A stretch of DNA of 28,231 bases from JAJFUG01 sp964473155 (GCA_964473155.1 CAYYNT010000061.1:1-28231); one strand, 5' to 3'; counted from the stretch's first letter, positions 1 through 7,578 are shown. The notes: a model not told the origin generated them from the letters alone. Numbers and translations are program-made.

Positions 1-181
1 ATATCACAGGAAACTTCTTCACCCCCCTGCAAGTTCCTAACCGGATATTGCTGCCTCGATCCCCCTTTTACGAAAGGGGGAGGCGAAACACACACCCCGT
101 CACCCGGCCTTTATCCGTGCAATCCGTGATTCTGGCCGCCCGCGCGCAACCCGTTAAATCTTACGCGCGCGGCCCGGCCTG
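1..181. repeat. Intergenic segment with two dispersed-repeat types
   Basis: I see no gene here. A perfect hairpin lies at 60-81: arms TCCCCCTTT and AAAGGGGGA around a 4-nt loop. It is the same type as the hairpin at 3117-3137. At about 88-104 there is a CACACCCCGTC stretch, like the outer ends of the paired-hairpin element near 4080. At 110-131 there are two TCCGTG-containing units in the same orientation as those at 16973-17020. The segment is therefore a composite of short dispersed repeats next to the 3' end of the leftward gene that ends at 182. Confidence 0.6.
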
Positions 182-1042
182 TCAATGCCCGCCTTCTCCG
201 CCTCGGCCTGTCCCCTCCAGACGGAACACGCTGACTTTTTTCTCGCGTCTTTCGATTGCATAGAGCAGCCCTGGATTGGCGCGGTCCCAGGCGATCCCCT
301 GGCCCTGGATGTCCAGGGGCAGGATGTCCAGCAGTTCAAGCACGCTGCCTGAGCGCGGCAGGCGCATCCGGTAGACCTCGGGCCGGTCGTGGCCGGTCAG
401 GTAGAGCAGGCTGTCCGGGCCCCAGCTTCCTCCGCTGTTGCTCATGGGTTTCATCCGTTCCAGTATCTCCGCGGGCAGAACCCAGGCCTCCAGCTCGCGC
501 CACTGGTCGTCCAGCTTGACCAGCGTGGTCCAGGAGTTGTCCGTGCCGAGGCTGTCTCTGAAACGGTCGTAATGGGCGAACGTGGCCCACCAGAAGCCGG
601 CGTGCCGATCCACCCAGGTGCACGATCCCCAGCGTATGCCGAACGAGTGGCTCTCCACGTGCTCCAGCTTTTCGGCGTCCCAGACCTCCACCGAGCTGGT
701 CATCGGCAGTCCGGGGTAATTGGAGTGCGCGCAGTACAGCCTGTCGCCCGCCACCACTCCGCTGTCCAGGTGAATTATCCGTCCCGAGTCAGGTTGCGTC
801 CAGCGGCGGACCAGTTTCCCGCTGGCCTTGTCGTATTGTCCCAGCGCCTGTGTGCCCACGGCGTAGAAATATTTTTCCCCCACCGCCACGGCCTGTTCGG
901 CCTCGCCGGTCTGGCGCCCGTCTGTTTTGACAAACCGCGGAGCGGCCATGGCCGGGCGTGCGGCCAGGATGGCGCAAAGCAGGAACAGAGCGTGAAGGGA
1001 GATTTTCGGGGACTCATAACCAGGGATGCGTACCCGGAGCAT
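182..1042 (-). CDS. Exported protein, probable beta-propeller (function unknown)
   Basis: A protein of 286 residues with a signal peptide: basic start, hydrophobic stretch LHALFLLCAILAA, and a likely cleavage after AMA. The mature part has repeated short beta-strand-like blocks (KYFYAVGTQALGQYD, DRLYCAHSNYPG, DSLLYLTGHDRPEVYRM, PGLLYAIERREKKVSVFRL). These resemble blades of YVTN/WD-type propellers, in which a value is read out for each blade. I chose ATG 1042 over the GTG two codons upstream because GAGG lies five bases before it. The gene follows a symporter gene on the same strand, but a strong hairpin lies between them, so co-transcription is doubtful. No catalytic motif is visible. An SMP-30-like or quinoprotein-like fold is possible; the fold is inferred and the function unknown. 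Confidence 0.6.
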   Translation of the reverse strand: MLRVRIPGYESPKISLHALFLLCAILAARPAMAAPRFVKTDGRQTGEAEQAVAVGEKYFYAVGTQALGQYDKASGKLVRRWTQPDSGRIIHLDSGVVAGDRLYCAHSNYPGLPMTSSVEVWDAEKLEHVESHSFGIRWGSCTWVDRHAGFWWATFAHYDRFRDSLGTDNSWTTLVKLDDQWRELEAWVLPAEILERMKPMSNSGGSWGPDSLLYLTGHDRPEVYRMRLPRSGSVLELLDILPLDIQGQGIAWDRANPGLLYAIERREKKVSVFRLEGTGRGGEGGH

Positions 1043-1101
1043 GTTCACCTCGTGTTTTGCGGGCGGCGGGTGCGGCGGAGACCGGCGCGGGCCTCAAAGC
1101 A

Positions 1102-1132
1102 GGGGGCCGCTCCATAGACCGGAGCGGCCCCC
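1102..1132 (-). terminator. Hairpin, probable terminator of the symporter gene
   Basis: A perfect 12-bp inverted repeat, GGGGGCCGCTCC at 1102-1113 and its complement at 1121-1132, has a 7-nt loop. It sits 28 nt past the stop of the leftward symporter gene. The T-run after it on the minus strand is short and interrupted (TGCTTTG), so it may be a weak or Rho-assisted terminator, or a hairpin protecting the 3' end. Confidence 0.55.
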
Positions 1133-1160
1133 GCCGATTCTTCGCCCGTGTCTGCCCGGA

Positions 1161-2825
1161 TCAGTCGAACATCAGGCGCAGCAGCCCGGCCAGGAAATAG
1201 ATGATCATTCCGGCCAGGGCTAACATCCCGGCGTGGGCATAACCCACGGAGCCGGAGAACACTCCGGCCAGGAACGTCCCCAGGCCGATAAAGAACAATG
1301 TCAGGAAGAACCGTCCCCCGCCGGAGGTCGGGATCAGGTGGAACGGCGCTCCGTCATCGTCGGCGTCGTGCGAACGGGCGCGCCAGACGTGCTCGATCTT
1401 CTGAGCGGGAGGCGCCGGGAAGAACAGCGAGGCGATGGGCGCCGCAACCAGCACAGCCGCGGTGCTGAGGAACGTGGAGAAGAAGAAGGCATCCACCCCG
1501 CGGTAGTAGGCGGACAGCGATCCCACCACTATACCCACGAGATAGCCGATCAGCATACCCTGCCAGTTTCCTCTCTTCCACAGCAGGCCGAATACGATGG
1601 TGATGACGAAGAACGGCATGTCGAAGATGCCCACCACGGTCAGGTAGGCGGCCACAACGTTCTCGCCGATCAGCGGGATCAGGAAGGCGAAACCGATCCC
1701 CATCAGCCCGGCGATCACGATCATCGTCCGCACTATGATCAGGGTCTGGCGCTGCGAGGCTTCCCGGTTGAACAGGCTTTTGTAGACGTCGTTGCAGAAT
1801 ACGCTGGCCACTCCGGTCAGGTTGGTGCTGACAGTGCTCATCTGGTTGGAGAGCAGGCCGCAGGCCACCAGGACAATCAGCGCCGGTCCCAGGGATTGGG
1901 AGATAAGGGTGGGGAAGGCCTTGTCCATGTTTTCCAGCCCGGGAAGCAGCACGGAACTGACCAGGCCGGGCAGGATCCAGAGCAGGGCGAACGGTGTGGT
2001 GATGATTCCAGCTAACACCAGGCCCCGCGCCGCGCTGCGGGGGTCCTTGGAGCTGAGCGACATCTGCAGAAGCCCCGCATCCGTGCTCGCCCACTGGATG
2101 CCCAGGATCCAGATCGCCAGGACGAACTGCCAGTTGTACTGGCCGGTCTGCGGCACCAGGTTCATCTTGCCCTCGGCCAGATGCGACATCAGGCCCGGCC
2201 ACCAGCCCACCTTGGCCATGACTATCGGCAGGATTATCAGCGCCCCGCCTAACATCAGGATGAACTGGATCGAGTCGATGACTGTCACTGCCCACATTCC
2301 GCCCATGAAAGTGAAGACAATGGCGATGCCGGCGAAAAGGAAGAGCCAGAAGGTCTCCGAGCTCGTGAATTCCAGGCCCGGCACGTACGCGATGGTGCTG
2401 AAAGCCGCCGTCGCGGCCACAAGCACGACTCCCAGCCAGAAAGTGAGGCGGATTACCCAGTAGAAACCGATAATGACCCGGATCACCCTGTTATAGCGCA
2501 TTTCCAGAAACTCAGGGACGGTCTTGATCTTGAGCCGTCTCAGGATGGGTATTATCAGCAGGCCGGCGAACACCAGACCCATGTTTCCGGTCCAGGTCTG
2601 CCAGATGATCGAGATTCCGTGCATGTAGGCGGTGCCGCTCTGCCCGATGAAACTGAACAGGTTGACGTTCGCCGCGGTCAGGGCCGACGCCAGAATGAAT
2701 GGGGTCAGGTGACGGCCTGCGACCATGAAATCGTCCCCTGTATCGACCCAGCGCGAGAGCAGCCCGCCGATGAGGACCTTTGACATGAGGAAGGCGATCA
2801 GAACTATCAGGCCGATATATCCCAT
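1161..2825 (-). CDS. Sodium:solute symporter (SSS family)
   Basis: An inner-membrane protein of 554 residues, normal for the SSS (SLC5-like) family, which couples Na+ entry to uptake of sugars, amino acids or other solutes. Family marks visible in order: the N-terminal helix and DDFMVAGRHL; SALTAANVNLFSF, in the region of the sodium site on the first core helix; TVPEFLEMRY, a hallmark of the family; and GGMWAVTVIDSIQFILMLGG. Long hydrophobic helices continue to the end, with a charged cytoplasmic-type loop (WRARSHDADDDGAP) near residue 490. I chose ATG 2825, not the ATG 20 codons upstream, because GGAGA lies six bases before it and the protein then begins with the first helix. The substrate cannot be read from the sequence. 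A promoter-like sequence lies at 2911-2940. Confidence 0.9.
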   Translation of the reverse strand: MGYIGLIVLIAFLMSKVLIGGLLSRWVDTGDDFMVAGRHLTPFILASALTAANVNLFSFIGQSGTAYMHGISIIWQTWTGNMGLVFAGLLIIPILRRLKIKTVPEFLEMRYNRVIRVIIGFYWVIRLTFWLGVVLVAATAAFSTIAYVPGLEFTSSETFWLFLFAGIAIVFTFMGGMWAVTVIDSIQFILMLGGALIILPIVMAKVGWWPGLMSHLAEGKMNLVPQTGQYNWQFVLAIWILGIQWASTDAGLLQMSLSSKDPRSAARGLVLAGIITTPFALLWILPGLVSSVLLPGLENMDKAFPTLISQSLGPALIVLVACGLLSNQMSTVSTNLTGVASVFCNDVYKSLFNREASQRQTLIIVRTMIVIAGLMGIGFAFLIPLIGENVVAAYLTVVGIFDMPFFVITIVFGLLWKRGNWQGMLIGYLVGIVVGSLSAYYRGVDAFFFSTFLSTAAVLVAAPIASLFFPAPPAQKIEHVWRARSHDADDDGAPFHLIPTSGGGRFFLTLFFIGLGTFLAGVFSGSVGYAHAGMLALAGMIIYFLAGLLRLMFD

Positions 2826-2910
2826 AATTTTCTCCGGTAGTGGAAAATTGATGATTGGGAAATCACTTGTGCTGGGAATGATCAAGGTCGCTGGAACGCA
2901 ATAAAAAAGA

Positions 2911-2940
2911 AAGATACTGCCTCCGGTCAGCCGTGGTCAA
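2911..2940 (-). promoter_or_regulatory. Probable sigma-70-type promoter of the symporter gene
   Basis: On the minus strand TTGACC (5 of 6 to consensus) is followed after 18 nt by TATCTT (4 of 6). It lies about 85 nt upstream of the chosen start at 2825. Sequence match only. Confidence 0.4.
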
Positions 2941-2995
2941 TAACAAAGTTCCATCCGGACACAAGGTTAAACCTGCCGTTCTGTTTTCGGTCCGG

Positions 2996-3024
2996 TTGAC
3001 AAAACCACCCGCCACGCTTATACT
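2996..3024 (+). promoter_or_regulatory. Strong sigma-70-type promoter match
   Basis: TTGACA, a perfect -35 match, is followed after exactly 17 nt by TATACT (5 of 6). The start point would be near 3031. The next rightward gene begins at 3370, so the transcript has either a long leader or is a short RNA ending near 3190. The same -10 hexamer and spacing recur upstream of the cyclase-like gene. Confidence 0.5.
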
Positions 3025-3116
3025 GACTGTTTATCCGGGCGACATGCCTTCGTGCAATTTTAATGTGTTCCACAGGTGTGTCAGGTGTGTCGATTTTTTG
3101 GTTAAATCCCCCTCGG

Positions 3117-3137
3117 TCCCCCCTTGTAAAGGGGGGA
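3117..3137. repeat. C/G-run hairpin repeat
   Basis: Perfect 9-bp arms, TCCCCCCTT and AAGGGGGGA, surround the loop GTA. A close relative lies at 60-81. Short hairpins of this kind are scattered in many environmental bacterial genomes and give rise to spurious PPxKGG-type predicted peptides. Confidence 0.65.
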
Positions 3138-3271
3138 GGAAAAACTCAATACTGCCGTTTTTCTGCAAACGCCTGGCAGTGGCGGTTTTTGACAGTACTG
3201 TCTTAAAAGGCTTCGTTTCTGCTCTTTGCGAATTTATAAAATCTAAAAGTATTTGCAACTAATGTAGTCAA

Positions 3272-3293
3272 GGGGCACGGCGCGCCGTGCCCC
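3272..3293. repeat. Perfect 22-bp palindrome of the GGGCACGGC type
   Basis: The arm GGGGCACGGCG at 3272-3282 is followed at once by its exact complement. ATGTAG upstream (3262-3267) and CTACAT downstream (3293-3298) extend the inverted symmetry. Related palindromes lie at 15853-15872 and 27898-27917, and a variant at 15817-15836. It is probably a REP-like dispersed element. Confidence 0.65.
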
Positions 3294-3369
3294 TACATCA
3301 AAGACTTTTGGGACAACCCCCGAGGGGGATTTGATCCAGGTAAATCAACACACTTGAAAAGATTGGCGG

Positions 3370-4032
3370 ATGGAAACTTATCTTATCGCAATACCGATAC
3401 TTCTCCTGTCCGTGGTGGTGCACGAGGTGGCCCACGGCCTGAGCGCCGAGCGCTGCGGCGACTCGACCGCCCGGATGATGGGGCGGATCACGCTCAACCC
3501 CGTGCCGCATATCGACCCGATCGGCTCGATCCTTGTGCCGGCCGTGCTGGCGCTGAGCGGAAGCAACCTGTTTTTCGCCTGGGCCAAGCCCGTGCCGGTC
3601 AACCCCTACAATTACCGCAATCCGCGCCGTGACGATATAATCGTCTCGGTGGCCGGGCCGGTTTCGAACCTTCTGTTAGCGATCCTGTTCACGGGGCTTT
3701 TTATCCTGTTCCTCTGGTTCACGCCCTCTGGGGCGAGCCTGAGCGCCTGGCAGAGCAACCTGGTGATGATACTGCGCTACGGCATGTGGATCAACCTGAT
3801 CCTGGCCGTGTTCAACCTGATTCCCATCCCGCCGCTGGACGGGTCGCATATCCTGGGGAACCTTCTGCCCTACGAGGCGGCGCGGGCTTTCGAAAAGATA
3901 CAGCCCTACGGCTTTATCATCCTTATCGCCGCCATGTATTTCAATGTGATCAGCGTGCTGCTCACCCCGGCGCGCTGGATGATGAGCGCTCTGCTGAAGG
4001 TGGTTGTGGCTGCGGGAGCGCTGGGATTCTGA
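3370..4032 (+). CDS. Site-2 protease family membrane metalloprotease (M50)
   Basis: A polytopic membrane protease of 220 residues, the usual size of the small M50B proteins (YwhC type). The zinc motif HEVAH is at residues 18-22 in the first helix. NPVPHIDPIGSI follows near 43-54. The second motif, FNLIPIPPLDGSH (148-160), supplies the third zinc ligand, D157. The family cuts membrane proteins within the bilayer; members without a PDZ domain, like this one, have mostly unknown substrates. No PDZ or CBS domain is present. The only plausible start is ATG 3370, although its ribosome binding site is poor and crowded (GGCGG directly before the ATG). trpS follows after a 240-nt gap that holds a paired-hairpin repeat, so the two genes may not share a transcript. 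Confidence 0.9.
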   Translation: METYLIAIPILLLSVVVHEVAHGLSAERCGDSTARMMGRITLNPVPHIDPIGSILVPAVLALSGSNLFFAWAKPVPVNPYNYRNPRRDDIIVSVAGPVSNLLLAILFTGLFILFLWFTPSGASLSAWQSNLVMILRYGMWINLILAVFNLIPIPPLDGSHILGNLLPYEAARAFEKIQPYGFIILIAAMYFNVISVLLTPARWMMSALLKVVVAAGALGF

Positions 4033-4077
4033 ACTGCATGACAGCGCGACGGAGTGTAAAATCTGCAGCGGGAGATT

Positions 4078-4224
4078 ACACACCCCGTCGACTTCGTCGC
4101 CACCCCTCTTTTTAGAGGGGACTTAACTGCAAGTCATACAGGCATTTATGTGTATTTCGAGAAACGGCGGAATAATCCCCTCTTGAGAGGGGTGACCCCG
4201 ATGAAATCGGGGGCGGGGTGTGTC
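4078..4224. repeat. Paired-hairpin intergenic element, copy 1
   Basis: A compound inverted repeat. The left outer arm ACACCCCGTC (about 4079) mirrors GGGGTGTGTC (about 4215). Inside are two matching hairpins, CCCCTCT...AGAGGGG at 4103-4120 and at 4177-4192, separated by 56 nt of unrelated DNA. The right one is followed directly by a third hairpin, CCCCGAT-GAA-ATCGGGG (4196-4212). It fills most of the gap between the site-2 protease gene and trpS. A second copy lies near 16051-16173. I see no open frame or transposase; it looks like a non-autonomous dispersed repeat. Confidence 0.65.
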
Positions 4225-4272
4225 GCTATCGTCAATATAAATTAAGGTTCGACAGATGGAGAATGCATAAAG

Positions 4273-5268
4273 ATGGAAGAAAAAAAGAAAGGCGTTATTC
4301 TGAGCGGCATGCGTCCCACCGGCAAGCTGCACCTTGGGCACCTGGTGGGGGCGCTGGAGAACTGGGTCGAGCTGCAGAACAGCTATGACTGTTATTTCCT
4401 GGTGGCCGATTACCACGTGCTGACCACGGGATACGAAAAATCGGCCTCTATCGGGGCGAACATATTCGAGATGGTCTGCGACTGGCTGGCTGTGGGCCTC
4501 GATCCGCAGCGCTCGAAATTCCTGATCCAGAGCAAGGTGCGCGAGCACGCCGAACTGGACCTGATTTTCGGCATGATCACGCCGATGCCCTGGGTGGAGC
4601 GCAATCCCACGCTCAAGCAGATGGTGGACGACCTGGACCTGGGCGGCAAGATCAATTTCGGCCTGATGGGCTATCCGGTGCTGCAGGCCGCTGACATACT
4701 CCTCTACCGCACCGACCTGGTTCCGGTGGGCGAGGACCAGGTGGCGCATGTGGAGATGACCCGCGAGATCGGCCGCCGGTTCAACTTCCTTTATAAGGAG
4801 GTCTTTCCGGAACCGAAGGCCAAGCTGACAAAGACTTCGCGGCTTCCCGGCACGGACGGGCGCAAGATGAGCAAGAGCCTGGACAACTGTATCTATATCT
4901 CGGACGATGACACGAAAGTGGCCGCCAGGGTGCGCCAGATGATCACCGACCCGCAGAAACTGCGCCGGGGTGATCCGGGCCGCCCGGAGGTCTGCTCCGT
5001 GTTCGCTTACCACGAGGTTTTCAACAAGGCGAGGACAGGGGAAATAGCCGCGGGCTGCCGCTCGGGTGAGCTGGGCTGCGTAGCCTGCAAGGGCATGCTG
5101 TCCGAGGCGATCGGCGGGGTTCTTCAGCCGATCCGGGAGCGCCGGGCGCAGTATTACAACGATCCGGAGCGGGTGAACCGCATCCTGGCCGAGGGTTCGG
5201 CCCTGGCGGCGAAGCGCGCGGCGGAAACGATGGATATGGTGCGCAACGCCATGGGCATGAATTACTGA
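4273..5268 (+). CDS. trpS: Tryptophanyl-tRNA synthetase (EC 6.1.1.2)
   Basis: This class I aminoacyl-tRNA synthetase charges tRNA-Trp in the cytoplasm. It has 331 residues, typical for bacterial TrpRS. The HIGH-type motif is HLGH at residues 20-23 after SGMRPTGKL. The KMSKS loop is exact at 198-202. Between them lie GYPVLQAADILLY and VGEDQVAHVEMTREI, which are characteristic of TrpRS. The start at 4273 places SGMRPTG at the usual distance from the N terminus; GGAG lies 11 bases upstream. The scpA gene begins 28 nt past the stop, and the gap holds a small GAGAGG/CCTCTC hairpin. Coupling trpS with scpAB and an RluB gene is a known bacterial arrangement. Confidence 0.97.
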   Translation: MEEKKKGVILSGMRPTGKLHLGHLVGALENWVELQNSYDCYFLVADYHVLTTGYEKSASIGANIFEMVCDWLAVGLDPQRSKFLIQSKVREHAELDLIFGMITPMPWVERNPTLKQMVDDLDLGGKINFGLMGYPVLQAADILLYRTDLVPVGEDQVAHVEMTREIGRRFNFLYKEVFPEPKAKLTKTSRLPGTDGRKMSKSLDNCIYISDDDTKVAARVRQMITDPQKLRRGDPGRPEVCSVFAYHEVFNKARTGEIAAGCRSGELGCVACKGMLSEAIGGVLQPIRERRAQYYNDPERVNRILAEGSALAAKRAAETMDMVRNAMGMNY

Positions 5269-5296
5269 GAGGGAACCTCTCCCGGAAAGGGCCGTC

Positions 5297-6178
5297 ATGG
5301 CCGACTATCAGGTGCGGCTGGACATTTTTGAAGGCCCGATGGACCTGCTGGTCTTCCTGATCCGCAAGAACGAGATCGACATCTACGATATCCCGATTGC
5401 GCTGATTGCCGACCAGTACATGCAGTATATTACCGCTGCGGGTATCCAGGATCTGGAGCAGGCCGGGGATTTCCTTCTCCTGGCCGCCACGCTCCTGCAG
5501 ATCAAGAGCCGCATGCTGCTGCCGCGCCCGCAGGACGGGGATGAGGAGTTCGAGGACCCGCGCACGGAGCTGGTGGAGAAAATTGTCGAATACCTCCAGT
5601 TCAAGGAAATCGCCGAACACATGCGCCGTCTGGAGGAACTGAGCCAGCGCCGCAGCGAGCGCGGGTTGAACGAGGTGGAGCTGCTTACGGCGCAGGAGGG
5701 GCAGGACAGCGAGGGGCCGCAGATCGAGGCGACGATCAGCGACCTGATGCTGGCTTTCGGGCGGTTCCTGAACCGCAAGCCCGAGGCCCCGCCGCCGGTG
5801 CACCGGGTGGTGCGCGAGAAGATAAACACGGCCCAGCGCGTGCTACTGATTCGTAATCTTCTGTTGAAAAAACGCCGGGTGCTGCTATCCGATATCGTGC
5901 CTGACGGATCATCCAAAATGTTGCTGGTAGTGACAATTGTCGCCCTGCTGGAAATGGCGAAACAGGGTGAGATTCGGGTGGAGCAGGCCGACAATTTCGG
6001 TGATCTTTGGGTGGCGCGCGGCAGGAAACGCAAGACCGGAGAGACTGATAGCGGCGCGGCGGAGCCGCGTAACGGGTTCGTCTCCGGAGACGAGGGCCTG
6101 GCCGCGGAAGGCGGTTCGGAGCGGGATGCTCTATCGGACGGCGATTCCAGGACCGGGGAGTCAGATTCAGATGGCTGA
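5297..6178 (+). CDS. scpA: Segregation and condensation protein A
   Basis: ScpA is the kleisin of the bacterial SMC-ScpAB condensin. It bridges SMC heads and recruits ScpB, helping to compact and segregate the chromosome. The N terminus (YQVRLDIFEGPMDLLVFLIR, residues 4-23) is the family signature. The middle is helical and charged, and the C-terminal winged helix (about 190-245) includes VVTIVALLEMAKQGEIRVEQ. After it comes a tail of about 40 residues, rich in E, D, G and S, that the family does not need; this explains the length of 293 against roughly 250. GGAAAGGG precedes the ATG at 5297. The last codons overlap the scpB start by 8 nt, which suggests translational coupling. Confidence 0.95.
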   Translation: MADYQVRLDIFEGPMDLLVFLIRKNEIDIYDIPIALIADQYMQYITAAGIQDLEQAGDFLLLAATLLQIKSRMLLPRPQDGDEEFEDPRTELVEKIVEYLQFKEIAEHMRRLEELSQRRSERGLNEVELLTAQEGQDSEGPQIEATISDLMLAFGRFLNRKPEAPPPVHRVVREKINTAQRVLLIRNLLLKKRRVLLSDIVPDGSSKMLLVVTIVALLEMAKQGEIRVEQADNFGDLWVARGRKRKTGETDSGAAEPRNGFVSGDEGLAAEGGSERDALSDGDSRTGESDSDG

Positions 6179-6782
6179 ACATAAAATAGAACAGATTGTC
6201 GAGGCCCTGGTGTTCGCCTCGGCCGAACCGGCGCCTGCCGCCCGGATCGCCGCGGTGCTCGACATATCGGCCGAGGTGGTGGCCAGCGCGGTCGAGGCGC
6301 TGAATTCGGCTTACGAGCTGGAGGGCCGCTCGTTCCGTATTCTCGAAATATCGGGCGGCTATCAGCACCGCACCCTGCCGGAGTATGCCGAGTATATCCG
6401 CAATCTGGGCCGTCAGACCGCCTCCGGTAAGATGAGCCTGGCCGCGCTCGAAACCCTGGCCATCATCGCCTACCGCCAGCCGATCAGCCGGGCCGAGGTG
6501 GACAGTATCCGCGGAGTCAACGCCAGCGGAGTGATCAAGACCCTGATAGAGAAGAAGCTGGTGACTGTCACCGGACGGGCGCAAGTGCTCGGGCGGCCGC
6601 TTCTGTATGGCACCACGCCCCATTTTCTGCGGCATTTCGGTCTGTCCGGCCTGGATCAGCTTCCCCGCGAGAGCGAGCTTCAGGTGATTCTTGAGGAGCA
6701 TTCCGGCAGCGTCAGCGCGGTTCCTGCTGCTGCCGAGACCCCGGCGGACAAGAGCGGCGGAGAGCAGCAGGTGCTGGTGTGA
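6171..6782 (+). CDS. scpB: Segregation and condensation protein B
   Basis: ScpB is the tandem winged-helix partner of ScpA; dimers of it stabilise the kleisin of the SMC condensin. The 203-residue protein shows the family patterns IVEALVFASAEPAPA at its N terminus and LAALETLAIIAYRQPISRAE in the middle. NASGVIKTLIEKKLV and GRPLLYGTTPHFLRHFGL follow. The open frame runs upstream into scpA, but ATG 6171 is the start that fits the family and overlaps the scpA stop by 8 nt. The last 30 residues or so are a low-complexity Ala/Glu-rich tail. The pseudouridine synthase gene starts 6 nt past the stop, so the three genes probably form one operon. Confidence 0.95.
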   Translation: MAEHKIEQIVEALVFASAEPAPAARIAAVLDISAEVVASAVEALNSAYELEGRSFRILEISGGYQHRTLPEYAEYIRNLGRQTASGKMSLAALETLAIIAYRQPISRAEVDSIRGVNASGVIKTLIEKKLVTVTGRAQVLGRPLLYGTTPHFLRHFGLSGLDQLPRESELQVILEEHSGSVSAVPAAAETPADKSGGEQQVLV

Positions 6783-6788
6783 GGCGCT

Positions 6789-7556
6789 GTGGATAACGAT
6801 TCCGAAAAGATACAGAAATACCTGGCCGGATGCGGGCTTTGTTCCCGCCGCGGCGCCGAGGAACTGGTGCGGAGCGGCCGGGTGAAAGTCAACGGCGCGG
6901 TGGTCACCGATCCGGCGGTGCGCGTGATTCCGGGGCAGGACCGGGTTGAGTGCGACGGCCGGGCCGTGCAGCCTGTGTCCGATGCAAATCCGCGGGGGCT
7001 GATCCTATACAAGACCGCCGGCACTGTCACCTCGGCCGCCGATCCGCACAACCCGGATACGGTCTACGGCCTTCTTCCGCCCGCCGAGCGCAGCCGCCGC
7101 TGGATTTATGTCGGCCGCCTGGACAAGGACAGCGAGGGCCTGGTCCTGTTCACCGACTCCGGTGAACTGGCCCACCGTCTGACCCACCCCTCGTTCAAGG
7201 TCCCCAAGCGCTATGTCGTGCGTGTCGCCGGGCAGATCGAAATACGCCATCTCCGTCAGTTGGAACATGGTATTATCATTGACGGGATACAGATGCGCAT
7301 GGACCGGGCGCAGGTCAACCGCCGCACGCTGGAGTCGACCACTCTGGATGTCATCCTGCATCAGGGCGAGAAACGGCAGATCAGGCGCATGCTGGAGCGC
7401 ATCGGATTCAAGGTGGAATACCTCTGCCGCACGGAGATCGGACCGATCAGGATCGCGGGGCTTGCACCCGGCCAGCACCGCCGCCTGACCTCGCGTGAAA
7501 TGCGGGAACTGGAGCGTTTTCCTTCGGAGAAGAATGACGATATCGAACAGTCCTGA
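6789..7556 (+). CDS. rluB: RsuA/RluB-family rRNA pseudouridine synthase
   Basis: The enzyme isomerises a uridine in ribosomal RNA to pseudouridine. The 255-residue protein starts with an S4 RNA-binding domain (KIQKYLAGCGLCSRRGAEEL, then VNGAVV, about residues 7-60). The catalytic domain carries GRLDKDSEGLVLFT with the nucleophile Asp at 112. Most relatives have Thr where this one has Ser (D-x-x-S-E-G). KRQIRRMLERIGF near the C terminus is also typical. GTG 6789 is the start: GAGG lies five bases upstream and the S4 domain then has its normal beginning. The position right after scpAB matches the frequent scpA-scpB-rluB order, which favours RluB (23S rRNA) over RsuA, but the target base cannot be read directly. 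Confidence 0.9.
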   Translation: MDNDSEKIQKYLAGCGLCSRRGAEELVRSGRVKVNGAVVTDPAVRVIPGQDRVECDGRAVQPVSDANPRGLILYKTAGTVTSAADPHNPDTVYGLLPPAERSRRWIYVGRLDKDSEGLVLFTDSGELAHRLTHPSFKVPKRYVVRVAGQIEIRHLRQLEHGIIIDGIQMRMDRAQVNRRTLESTTLDVILHQGEKRQIRRMLERIGFKVEYLCRTEIGPIRIAGLAPGQHRRLTSREMRELERFPSEKNDDIEQS

Positions 7557-7578
7557 ACCGTTTCAATCCGAAAAATTT

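Larger units (their letters stand above)
2826..3369. other. Repeat-rich intergenic region between divergent genes
   Basis: No convincing gene lies in these 544 bases. They hold a leftward promoter-like pair (2911-2940), a rightward one (2996-3024), a C/G-run hairpin (3117-3137), a terminator-like hairpin ending in TTTTT (about 3167-3190), the perfect palindrome GACAGTACTGTC (3191-3202) and a 22-bp palindrome (3272-3293). Short open frames here translate the C/G hairpin as proline- and glycine-rich peptides and do not look like proteins. The start of the site-2 protease gene at 3370 is about 340 nt from the rightward promoter. Confidence 0.6.

Noticed and set aside
389..1117. 242-codon open frame on the plus strand
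   Set aside because: Opposite the exported propeller-like gene, which has a signal peptide and ribosome binding site; the plus frame has neither.
2933..3262. 109-codon open frame in the intergenic region
   Set aside because: Its middle translates the C/G-run hairpin repeat, and it runs through the promoter and palindromes; there is no ribosome binding site.
4123..5298. 391-codon open frame on the minus strand
   Set aside because: Antisense to trpS, which carries exact HLGH and KMSKS motifs.
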